Source of the DNA: Pseudomonadota bacterium | GTDB lineage: Bacteria > Pseudomonadota > Gammaproteobacteria > Burkholderiales > Thiobacillaceae | Assembly: GCA_021849595.1 (NCBI GenBank) | Contig: JAJZSR010000002.1 | Location: 1 to 45,548, forward strand | DNA length: 45,548 nucleotides | Direction: 5' to 3' | Shown: in pieces, positions 1 to 7,543 of the stretch | Layout of the letters: the number at the start of each line of letters is the position of its first letter | Numbering within the stretch: the stretch's first letter is position 1 | Program-made: the position numbers and the translations under genes | Notes under the pieces: generated by a model | What the model was told of the DNA's origin: nothing | What the model saw: only the letters and a program-made list of their open reading frames with translations | The model's database searches: none

Positions 1-2
1 AG

Positions 3-476
3 ATGACCAACATCCTCAAGGACGTCTGGGAAGACCGGCGCCGGGGCGCCTGCTGGCTGCCGCGCGACGTCTTCCTGGCCCAGGGCTGTGATCTGAGCCG
101 GCTGGAACCGGGACGCGACAACCCGGGCTTCGCCCAGGGCATCGACAAGCTGATCGCCGACGCCCGCGCCTGCCTGAAAGACGCCCTGGACTACACCCTG
201 CTGATTCCGCGCGAGGAAGAAGGCATACGCAATTTCTGCCTGTGGGCCGCGGGCATGGCCATGCTCACCTTGCGCAAGCTGCACCGGCACCTCGATTTCA
301 CCGAGGGGCGGCAGGTCAAGATCACCCGCCGCAGCGTTGCGGCGACCATACGCGTGAGCCGTTTCGCAGCGCAACGCGACTGGCTGCTGCGCCAGTTGTT
401 CTTGGCCCTGGGCATAGGCCTGCCGCGCAGCGAGCGGCGCGCCGCCTGCGTGCGGCCGGCGACACCCGATGCGTGA
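3..476 (+). CDS. Squalene synthase family protein, C-terminal fragment
   Basis: This is the 3' end of a squalene/phytoene synthase-type gene whose start lies off the window. The frame is open to base 1, so the ATG at 3 is an internal methionine following a glutamine codon. The family condenses two farnesyl diphosphates head to head, giving the C30 precursor used by the cyclase next door. The fragment opens with the second aspartate-rich motif (TNILKDVWED), the helix that binds diphosphate through magnesium. A later segment, IPREEEGIRNFCLWAAGMA, resembles one-step squalene synthases more than the HpnC/HpnD pair; that subfamily call is inference. It overlaps or abuts shc, which supports a role in the same pathway. 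Confidence 0.85.
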   Translation: MTNILKDVWEDRRRGACWLPRDVFLAQGCDLSRLEPGRDNPGFAQGIDKLIADARACLKDALDYTLLIPREEEGIRNFCLWAAGMAMLTLRKLHRHLDFTEGRQVKITRRSVAATIRVSRFAAQRDWLLRQLFLALGIGLPRSERRAACVRPATPDA

Positions 477-2397
477 AGCCATGTCCGAGCAACCGCTGGG
501 CATGCCGCTAACCACGGATGCGCCGCTGGATGCGGCCATCGAACAGGCGCGCGCCGCCTTGCTCGGGCGCCGGCATGCCGACGGCCACTGGTGCTTCGAA
601 TTCGAGGCCGATTGCACCATCCCGGCCGAATACATCCTCATGATGCATTTCATGGATGAGATCGACGGCGCGCTGCAGGCCAAGCTGGCCCGCTACCTCC
701 GCGAGCGCCAGAACGCCGATGGCGGCTGGCCCCTGTACTGGGGCGGGCAGACCGACGTCAGTTGCGCGGTGAAGGCCTACTACGCGCTCAAGCTGGCGGG
801 CGACGACCCCGCGGCGCCGCATATGCGCCGCGCCCGCCAGGCGATCCTGGAATGCGGCGGCGCGGAACGCTCCAACGTCTTCACGCGCATCACGCTCGCC
901 TACTTCGGCCAACTGCCCTGGCGCGCGGTGCCCTTCATACCCGCGGAAATCATGCTGCTGCCGCGCTGGTTTTTCTTCCACATTTATAAAGTATCTTCCT
1001 GGGCGCGCACGGTGATGGTGCCGTTGTTCGTGCTGTGCACGCTCAAGGCGCGCGCGGCCAACCCCAGCGGCATCGGCATCCGCGAACTGTTCCATGGGGA
1101 TCCTCAGCAGATCAAGGACTACATGCGCGCCAGCGGCGCGACACTTTGGGGCCGGATATTCCTGCTCCTGGACAGCCTGGGCCGCGGCATCGAACCGCTG
1201 ATTCCCGCCGCCCTGCGCCGGCGCGCCATCCGTGCGGCGGAGCAATGGTTCACCGCGCGCCTGAACGGCGAAGACGGCATCAACGGCATCTTCCCGGCCA
1301 TGGTCAACGCCTACCAGGCACTGGCGCTGCTGGGCTATGCGCCGGATCATCCTTATCGGCGCCAGGCCGGCGCGGCCCTGCGGCGCCTAGTGATAGAGCG
1401 CCCCGAGGACGCCTACTGCCAGCCCTGCGTCTCACCCACTTGGGACACGGCGCTGGCCATCCACGCTCTGCGCGAAAGCGAACCACCCAGCCCGGAAATG
1501 CACAGCGCGGTGGACTGGCTCATGCAGCGCCAGATCACGGAAGCGGCGGGTGACTGGCAGGTCAACCACCGCGGCGTGCGCGGCGGCGGCTGGGCCTTTC
1601 AATACCACAACGACTATTACCCCGACCTGGACGACACGGCCGCGGTGGCATGGGCCATCGCGCGCGTGGCCGGGCCCCGGCAGCGCGCCGCCCTGGAACG
1701 CGCCGCGGACTGGCTGGTGGCCATGCAATCAAAAAACGGCGGCTTCGGCGCCTACGATGCCGACAACACCCATCATTACCTCAACGAGATACCCTTCGCC
1801 GACCACAAAGCCCTGCTGGATCCGCCGACCGCCGACGTAACCGCCCGCGTGGTCGCTTTCCTGGCCCATTTGGACCGCCCGCAGGATCACCCGGCGCTGG
1901 AGCGCGCCGTGCAGTTTCTCCTGCGTGAGCAGGAAAGCAACGGCGCCTGGTTCGGGCGCTGGGGCACCAACTATGTCTATGGCACCTGGTCGGTGCTCGT
2001 GGCCCTCGAACTGCTGGGCGACGCCCAGCCGCGGGAGGCGACGGAGCGCGCCGCGGCCTGGCTGATGTCCGTGCAGCAGGCCGACGGCGGCTGGGGCGAA
2101 ACCAATGACAGCTATCTCGATCCTGCTCTCGCCGGCCGCGGCCAGCCTTCCACCGCCGCGCACACAGCCTGGGCCTGCCTGGGCCTGATGGCCGCCGGCC
2201 AGGGACATAACCCGGCGGTACGGCGCGGCATAAGCTGGCTGATGGAACATCAGGAGGACGGCTGCTGGCGCGATCCCTATTTCAACGCCCCGGGCTTTCC
2301 GCGCGTGTTCTATCTCATCTACCACGGCTATCGCTGCTATTTCCCGCTCTGGGCGCTGGCGCGCTACCGGCGCATGATGGAAACGGCCGGCGCGTGA
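469..2397 (+). CDS. shc: Squalene-hopene cyclase
   Basis: The enzyme cyclises squalene to hopene or hopanol at the cytoplasmic membrane and is the committed step of hopanoid synthesis. The protein has 642 residues, normal for the family. The catalytic acid motif DxDDTA appears as DLDDTA at residues 386-391 from this start, with Asp388 and Asp389 as the likely proton donors. Several QW-type repeats are visible, for example QNADGGWPLYWGG near the N-terminus and QSKNGGFGAYDADN and QQADGGWGETND toward the C-terminus. Two starts are possible: ATG 469, overlapping the upstream gene by 8 bases, or ATG 481. Neither has a strong ribosome site. The stop overlaps hpnG in a GTGA. Confidence 0.96.
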   Translation: MREAMSEQPLGMPLTTDAPLDAAIEQARAALLGRRHADGHWCFEFEADCTIPAEYILMMHFMDEIDGALQAKLARYLRERQNADGGWPLYWGGQTDVSCAVKAYYALKLAGDDPAAPHMRRARQAILECGGAERSNVFTRITLAYFGQLPWRAVPFIPAEIMLLPRWFFFHIYKVSSWARTVMVPLFVLCTLKARAANPSGIGIRELFHGDPQQIKDYMRASGATLWGRIFLLLDSLGRGIEPLIPAALRRRAIRAAEQWFTARLNGEDGINGIFPAMVNAYQALALLGYAPDHPYRRQAGAALRRLVIERPEDAYCQPCVSPTWDTALAIHALRESEPPSPEMHSAVDWLMQRQITEAAGDWQVNHRGVRGGGWAFQYHNDYYPDLDDTAAVAWAIARVAGPRQRAALERAADWLVAMQSKNGGFGAYDADNTHHYLNEIPFADHKALLDPPTADVTARVVAFLAHLDRPQDHPALERAVQFLLREQESNGAWFGRWGTNYVYGTWSVLVALELLGDAQPREATERAAAWLMSVQQADGGWGETNDSYLDPALAGRGQPSTAAHTAWACLGLMAAGQGHNPAVRRGISWLMEHQEDGCWRDPYFNAPGFPRVFYLIYHGYRCYFPLWALARYRRMMETAGA

Positions 2398-3095
2398 GAG
2401 TTGGCATGGTGGTGGCCCTGCAAAACGAAGCCCGGACCTTGCTGCCGCGCGGTGACTTGCTCCGGAGCGCAACCGTGGCAATCGGTACTTCCCTCGCCCT
2501 GCGCCTTTGCGGTATGGGGCCGGAAAAGGCGGCCGAAGCGGCGCGTGCCCTGCTGGCGGACGGAGCTACCGCCTTGGTGAGCTACGGCCTGGCGGGCGCG
2601 CTGGCACCCGAGTTGGCGCCGGGCACCCTGCTGCTGCCCGAGCGCGTTGCCTTCCGGGGAGAGGATCGTGTCGTGGACTTGTCCTGGAGGCAGCGCATCG
2701 AGCAGCGCCTCTCGCCCCGCCCCTCGGGGGGACTGCTGCTGACTTTACCCCAACCGCTCGCCACGGCCGCGGACAAGGCGCGGATGCACCGTGAAACGGG
2801 GGCCGACGCCGTCGATATGGAGAGCGGCGCGGTACTGGAAGTGGCCGCTGCGGCGGGCGTGCCCGGCCTGGTACTGCGTGCGGTGGTGGACGGTGCCGCC
2901 ACCTCTCTGCCGCAGGCGGCGGTGGCCGGCGTCGATGCCTACGGTCGGCCGCGTGCCGCTCCCCTGCTGCGCGCTTTGCTGCGCCGGCCCCGGGAAATCG
3001 GGGACTTGCTGCGCCTGGGTGGTGATCTGCGGCTGGCGCTGAACAGCCTCAAGCGCGCCTGGTCGCAACTGGGCACGGAAGGGCTGGCGACGTGA
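2394..3095 (+). CDS. hpnG: HpnG, adenosylhopane nucleosidase/phosphorylase
   Basis: This 233-residue protein belongs to the purine phosphorylase/nucleosidase superfamily. HpnG homologues remove adenine from adenosylhopane to give the ribosylhopane used to build bacteriohopanetetrol. The fold is indicated by the N-terminal VGMVVALQNEA strand, a central glycine-rich SYGLAGAL turn and the DAVDMESGAV segment around residues 138-147, where Glu143 is in the ribose-binding position of the nucleosidase family. The GTG start at 2394 is part of a GTGA overlap with the shc stop, and its own stop makes another GTGA with hpnA. HpnH, which makes its substrate, is not in this window. Confidence 0.9.
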   Translation: MRVGMVVALQNEARTLLPRGDLLRSATVAIGTSLALRLCGMGPEKAAEAARALLADGATALVSYGLAGALAPELAPGTLLLPERVAFRGEDRVVDLSWRQRIEQRLSPRPSGGLLLTLPQPLATAADKARMHRETGADAVDMESGAVLEVAAAAGVPGLVLRAVVDGAATSLPQAAVAGVDAYGRPRAAPLLRALLRRPREIGDLLRLGGDLRLALNSLKRAWSQLGTEGLAT

Positions 3096-4102
3096 AGGCC
3101 TTGCTCACCGGGGCCTCGGGATTCGTGGGCGCGGCGGTGCAGCGGCGGTTGCTCGCCCAAGGCGTCGAGTTGCGCGTTCTGGTGCGCCCGGGCACCGACA
3201 CGAGCGCCTGGCGGCAGACAGATATCGAAGTCGTGACGGGCGATCTCAGGGATGCCTCCAGTCTGCGGCGGGCCGTGTCCGGCTGCCAGGCCCTTTTCCA
3301 TGTGGCAGCGGACTATCGCCTGTGGGTGCCCGATCCCGCTGCCATGTATGCCAGCAACGTGGACGGCACCGTGGCGCTCATGCGCGCGGCCCTGGACGCG
3401 GGACTGGAGCGCATCGTCTATACCAGCAGCGTGGCGGTACTGGGGAAGCGCTCCGACGGCCAGCCGGCCGACGAGGAAATACCGTCCAGCCTGGCGGACA
3501 TGGTGGGGCATTACAAGCGCTCCAAGTTCCTGGCCGAGGAAGCGGTGCGCGCGCTGTGCCGCGAAGCGGGGCTGCCGGCGGTCATCGTCAATCCCTCCAC
3601 GCCCATAGGCCCGGGAGACATCAAGCCGACGCCCACCGGGCGCATGGTGCGCGACGCCGCCGCGGGCCGCATGCCGGCTTATGTGGACACCGGCCTGAAC
3701 ATCGTGCACGTGGACGATGTGGCCCAAGGCCACTGGCTGGCCTTCCAGCGCGGCAGGATCGGCGAGCGCTACATTCTGGGCGGCGAGAATCTGCCGCTCA
3801 AGATGATCCTCGGGCGCATCGCGCAAATCGCCGGCTGCGCCCCGCCGCGCCTGCGCCTGCCGCGTCGCGCGCTCTATCCCCTGGCGGCCGGCGCCGAAGC
3901 CTGGGCGCGTCTGCGCGGCGGGCTGCCGCGGGTGACCCTGGACGAGCTGCGCATGAGCGCCGGGAAAATGTATTTCAATTCCGTCAAGGCGGAGCGTGAA
4001 CTGGGCTACGTCCACCGTCCGGCGCAGGAGGCCTTTGTCGACGCGGTGCGCTGGTTTCAGTGCGGCGGCTCACTCAGCGGCGCGTTAGAGGGCCAGGCAT
4101 GA
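3092..4102 (+). CDS. hpnA: HpnA, hopanoid-associated NAD-dependent epimerase/dehydratase
   Basis: This is a 336-residue extended short-chain dehydrogenase. The NAD-binding motif TGASGFVG lies at residues 6-13 and the catalytic Tyr141-x-x-x-Lys145 in GHYKRSKFLAEE. The stretch VNPSTPIGPGDIKPTPTGRM is typical of the hopanoid-associated subfamily as I know it. Its exact substrate is not settled; a role in modifying a sugar or the ribose-derived side chain is inferred from the operon. The GTG start at 3092 overlaps the hpnG stop in a GTGA, and the stop overlaps hpnI in an ATGA. Confidence 0.9.
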   Translation: MKALLTGASGFVGAAVQRRLLAQGVELRVLVRPGTDTSAWRQTDIEVVTGDLRDASSLRRAVSGCQALFHVAADYRLWVPDPAAMYASNVDGTVALMRAALDAGLERIVYTSSVAVLGKRSDGQPADEEIPSSLADMVGHYKRSKFLAEEAVRALCREAGLPAVIVNPSTPIGPGDIKPTPTGRMVRDAAAGRMPAYVDTGLNIVHVDDVAQGHWLAFQRGRIGERYILGGENLPLKMILGRIAQIAGCAPPRLRLPRRALYPLAAGAEAWARLRGGLPRVTLDELRMSAGKMYFNSVKAERELGYVHRPAQEAFVDAVRWFQCGGSLSGALEGQA

Positions 4103-5235
4103 TTTCGGCAACCGAACTGTTGCCGCTGTTGATCTGGCCGTCCCTGGTGTACGAAAGCGCAGCCATCGCGGCGCTCTTGCGCTGGCCGCAGCGCCCTGTG
4201 AACGCGGCGTCTTACGCGCCCCCGGTCACTCTCCTCAAGCCCCTGCACGGCGAGGAGCCGGAACTCTACGAGAACCTGCACAGCTTCGTGTGCCAGCGCT
4301 ATCCCGCCTTCCAGATCGTCTTCGGCGTGCACCATGCGAGTGATCCCGCCGTGGCGGTGGTGCGCCGCTTGCAGGACGAATTCCCGCAACTGGACCTGCA
4401 TCTGGTGATCGACGAGCACAACATCGGAGCGAACCGCAAGGTGGGCAATCTGCACAACATGCTGAGCAGCGCCCGGCATGACATCCTGGTGTTGAGCGAT
4501 GCCGACGTGCGCGTGGCACCGGATTATCTGCGCGACGTGGTGGCTCCTTTGGCGGACTCCTCGGTGGGCGTGGTGACTTGTTTGTACCGCGGCGTGCCCG
4601 ACCGGGGCATAGGTTCCCGCCTGCTGGCCCAGCAGATCAACGAGGGCTTCGCGCCATCGGTCCTGGTGGCGCAACGGCTCGGGCCAAACACCTTCTGCGG
4701 CGGCGCGACCCTGGCCCTGCGGCGCGCCACGCTCGATGCCATAGGCGGTTTTGCCGCCCTGGCCGACCACTTGGCGGACGACTATCTGCTGGGAGCGCGC
4801 GCGCGCGCGCACGGATTGCGTACCGTGTTGTCGCACCACCTCGTGGACACGCGAGTACACGAGGACAGCCTCGCGAGTTGCTATCGCCACGCCCTGCGCT
4901 GGTCCCGCACCGTGCGCGCAGTGCAGCCGCTAGGGCACGCTTTTTCATTTTTGACTTACCCCCTGCCCTTGGCGCTGCTGGCAGCGCCGCTGGGCGGCTG
5001 GGGCCTGGCCACCCTCGGCCTGGCGCTGGTCCTGCGGGGCGCGCTGCATCTGGTGGCGCAGCGCGCCTGGAAAGGCGTGACGCGCGCAGCGGACTGGACT
5101 TTCCTGGCGGCGGATTTCCTGGGCCTCGCCATCTGGCTGCACGCGCTGTTGGGCAGACAGGTGCATTGGCGGCAGGAGCATTTCTCCGTCCGCGCAGATG
5201 GGCGGATGGAAAAAACACATGGAGCATTGCGATGA
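4099..5235 (+). CDS. hpnI: HpnI, hopanoid glycosyltransferase (GT2/GT21-like)
   Basis: HpnI-type enzymes add N-acetylglucosamine to bacteriohopanetetrol; HpnK then deacetylates the product. The protein resembles ceramide glucosyltransferases. The metal and nucleotide-binding DAD is at residues 134-136 (VLSDADVRV), followed by FCGGATLALRR, an acidic ADDYLLG segment and HALRW at 264-268. The last stands in the position of the family's QxxRW, with histidine replacing glutamine. There is an N-terminal hydrophobic anchor and C-terminal hydrophobic helices from about residue 285. I prefer ATG 4099 over an in-frame ATG at 4060, because it forms an ATGA overlap with hpnA and has GAGGG a few bases upstream. 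This gives 378 residues. Confidence 0.9.
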   Translation: MISATELLPLLIWPSLVYESAAIAALLRWPQRPVNAASYAPPVTLLKPLHGEEPELYENLHSFVCQRYPAFQIVFGVHHASDPAVAVVRRLQDEFPQLDLHLVIDEHNIGANRKVGNLHNMLSSARHDILVLSDADVRVAPDYLRDVVAPLADSSVGVVTCLYRGVPDRGIGSRLLAQQINEGFAPSVLVAQRLGPNTFCGGATLALRRATLDAIGGFAALADHLADDYLLGARARAHGLRTVLSHHLVDTRVHEDSLASCYRHALRWSRTVRAVQPLGHAFSFLTYPLPLALLAAPLGGWGLATLGLALVLRGALHLVAQRAWKGVTRAADWTFLAADFLGLAIWLHALLGRQVHWRQEHFSVRADGRMEKTHGALR

Positions 5236-6653
5236 AAACCCTCTTTTTGCAGGCACCTTCTTTCGACGGTTTTGACGGCGGGGCCGGCGCGCGTTATCAG
5301 GCCAAGCGCGAGATTCGTTCTTTCTGGTACCCCACCTGGCTCGCTCAGCCCGCAGCGCTGGTGCAGGACAGCCGTCTGGTGGACGCCCCCGCATCCGGCA
5401 TCGACCTGGCGGAAACGCTGCGCATCGCGCGCGACTACGAGCTATGCGTGATCCACACCAGCACGCCGTCCTTCCCTTCCGACGTGCGCGTGGCCGAGGC
5501 GCTCAAACAAGCCTGCCCAGGCCTGATGATAGGCATGGTGGGGGCCAAAGTCGCAGTGGAGCCCGAGCAATCCCTGCAGGCCTCACCGGCCATCGACTTC
5601 GTGGCGCGCGAGGAATTCGACTTCACGCTCAAGGAGGTGGCCGAAGGGCGGCCGCTGGCGGAAGTGGACGGCCTATGCTTTCGGGACCATGACGGTCGCA
5701 TCGTCCACACGCCTCCGCGCGCCATGATCGAGGACATGGACAGCCTGCCCTTCGTCTCCAAGGTCTATCAGCGCGATCTACGCGTGGAGGACTATTTCAT
5801 CGGCTATCTCAAGCACCCCTATGTGTCCCTCTACACGGGGCGCGGCTGCCATTCGCGCTGTACCTTCTGCCTGTGGCCGCAAACCGTGGGGGGGCATCGC
5901 TACCGCGTGCGCAGCCCGGAGCACGTGCTGGAAGAGGTGAAATATATTCAGCAGGTCTTCCCGCAGGTGCAGGAAATTTTCTTCGACGATGACACCTTCA
6001 CCGACAACCGTCCGCGCGCCGAAGCCATTGCACGCGGACTGGGTGCGCTGGGCGTGACCTGGTCGTGCAACGCCAAGGCCAACGTGCCCTACGACACGCT
6101 CAAAGTGCTGAAAGACAACGGCCTGCGCCTGCTGCTGGTGGGCTATGAGGCGGGCAACCAGCAGATCCTCAACAACATCAAGAAAGGACTGAAGGTGGAA
6201 AAGGCGCGCGAGTTCACGCGCAACTGCCACAAGCTAGGCATCGCCATCCACGGCACCTTCATCCTCGGTCTGCCGGGCGAAACCAAGGAAACCATCGAGG
6301 AAACCATACGCTTCGCCAAGGAGATCAACCCCCACACCATACAGGTCTCCATCGCCGCGCCTTATCCCGGTACCTATCTCTACGAACAGGCCCAAAAAGA
6401 GGGTTGGCTGAGCACGGAGAGCCAGGATCATCTAGTGAACGACCGCGGTATACAGATCAGCCCGCTGAGCTATCCGCATCTGGGCGCCACCGAAATCTTC
6501 GATTCCGTGGAAACCTTCTACAAGCGCTTTTATTTTCGCGCCGGCAAGATCGCCGAGATCACCGGCGAAATGCTGCGCAGCACGCAAATGATGAAGAGGC
6601 GCCTGCGCGAAGGAGTGGAATTCATGCGCTTCCTGCGCCAGCGCCACAATTGA
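5232..6653 (+). CDS. hpnJ: HpnJ, B12-binding-type radical SAM protein
   Basis: This is a 473-residue radical SAM enzyme. An N-terminal B12-binding-like region covers about residues 60-160. The iron-sulfur motif CxxxCxxC follows at Cys206, Cys210 and Cys213 (GRGCHSRCTFCLWP). The family is reported to be needed to convert glucosaminyl bacteriohopanetetrol to the cyclitol ether. The frame stays open to 4578, but the start is set at ATG 5232, which overlaps the hpnI stop in an ATGA and gives the expected N-terminus (MKTLFLQAPSFDGFDGG). Its stop overlaps hpnK in a TTGA. Confidence 0.92.
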   Translation: MKTLFLQAPSFDGFDGGAGARYQAKREIRSFWYPTWLAQPAALVQDSRLVDAPASGIDLAETLRIARDYELCVIHTSTPSFPSDVRVAEALKQACPGLMIGMVGAKVAVEPEQSLQASPAIDFVAREEFDFTLKEVAEGRPLAEVDGLCFRDHDGRIVHTPPRAMIEDMDSLPFVSKVYQRDLRVEDYFIGYLKHPYVSLYTGRGCHSRCTFCLWPQTVGGHRYRVRSPEHVLEEVKYIQQVFPQVQEIFFDDDTFTDNRPRAEAIARGLGALGVTWSCNAKANVPYDTLKVLKDNGLRLLLVGYEAGNQQILNNIKKGLKVEKAREFTRNCHKLGIAIHGTFILGLPGETKETIEETIRFAKEINPHTIQVSIAAPYPGTYLYEQAQKEGWLSTESQDHLVNDRGIQISPLSYPHLGATEIFDSVETFYKRFYFRAGKIAEITGEMLRSTQMMKRRLREGVEFMRFLRQRHN

Positions 6654-7543
6654 GCGCGGACGCAGCGGAACACACGCCCGCGAAGCGCCTGATCGTCACC
6701 GCCGATGATTTTGGCCTGGACGACGCGGTCAACGAGGCGGTGGAACGCGCCTACCGCGACGGCATACTGACCACCGCCAGCCTGATGGTCGGTGCGCCGG
6801 CCGCTGCCGATGCGGTGGCGCGCGCGCGGCGGCTGCCGGGCCTGCGCGTCGGTTTGCATGTCACCCTGGTGGACGGACGCTGCATGCTGCCGCCGCGCGA
6901 CCTCCCCGACCTGGTGACCCCTGGGGGCGAATTCCGTGCCGGCCAATTCGGCCCGGGCGTGCGCTTCTTCTTTCTGCCGCGCGTGCGGCGCCAGTTGGCA
7001 TCTGAAATCCGCGCCCAGTTCGACGCTTTTCGTGCCACGGGCCTGGCCCTGGATCATGTGAACGCCCACAAGCACATGCACGTGCATCCCACCGTTCTAG
7101 CCCTGATCCTGGACATCGGCCGCGAACACGGCCTGCGCTGCGTGCGGCTGCCCTACGAGCCGTGGCGGACCGCGCGGTGCCTGAAGGGAGGCGTCGCCGG
7201 ACGGCTTGCCTGGTCGGCTTTTCTCTTGCCCTGGCTGGCCCTGCTGCGCCGGCGCCTGCGCCGTGCCGGCATCTGCCACAACGATTACCTCTTCGGGCTC
7301 GCTCACAGCGGCGCTTGGGATGAGGCAAGGCTGCTGCAACTGCTGCGCTGTCTGCCCGACGGCGTGAGCGAGCTTTATTTCCATCCCGCGGCGGCGCGCA
7401 CGGCCGAGCTCATGCGTCGCATGCCCGGCTATCGCCATGAAGATGAACTGGCCGCGCTTTTGAGCCCAGCCGTCAGGAGGGTTCTGGACGACCCACGCTA
7501 CCGGAGGATGAGTTTCAGTGAACTCCATTTGGCAGCGGGTTGA
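6650..7543 (+). CDS. hpnK: HpnK, YdjC/ChbG-type deacetylase
   Basis: This 297-residue protein is a YdjC-type carbohydrate deacetylase, expected to remove the acetyl group from the N-acetylglucosaminyl hopanoid made by HpnI. The metal-binding aspartates are in TADDFG (Asp19, Asp20) and histidines are in NAHKHMHVHP (His140, 142, 144, 146). The open frame extends back to 6404 inside hpnJ, but conserved sequence begins only at about 6680. The best start is TTG 6650, which forms a TTGA overlap with the hpnJ stop and matches the coupling at neighbouring junctions. No clear ribosome site is visible, so expression probably depends on re-initiation after hpnJ. Confidence 0.86.
   Translation: MSADAAEHTPAKRLIVTADDFGLDDAVNEAVERAYRDGILTTASLMVGAPAAADAVARARRLPGLRVGLHVTLVDGRCMLPPRDLPDLVTPGGEFRAGQFGPGVRFFFLPRVRRQLASEIRAQFDAFRATGLALDHVNAHKHMHVHPTVLALILDIGREHGLRCVRLPYEPWRTARCLKGGVAGRLAWSAFLLPWLALLRRRLRRAGICHNDYLFGLAHSGAWDEARLLQLLRCLPDGVSELYFHPAAARTAELMRRMPGYRHEDELAALLSPAVRRVLDDPRYRRMSFSELHLAAG

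Noticed and set aside
1-8. AGAT at the left edge as adapter sequence
   Set aside because: Only four bases match the adapter, and the reading frame of the squalene synthase family motif continues correctly through it.
1618-1635. DLDDTA in squalene-hopene cyclase as an odd catalytic motif
   Set aside because: The motif is DxDD and the second position varies in the family, so leucine there is not evidence of altered chemistry.
4578-5231. N-terminal extension of the hpnJ frame
   Set aside because: The added 218 residues are the arginine- and proline-rich shadow of hpnI; the real start is the ATG at 5232 with the ATGA overlap.
6404-6649. N-terminal extension of the hpnK frame
   Set aside because: It lies within hpnJ, has no family similarity, and the deacetylase begins only after 6650.
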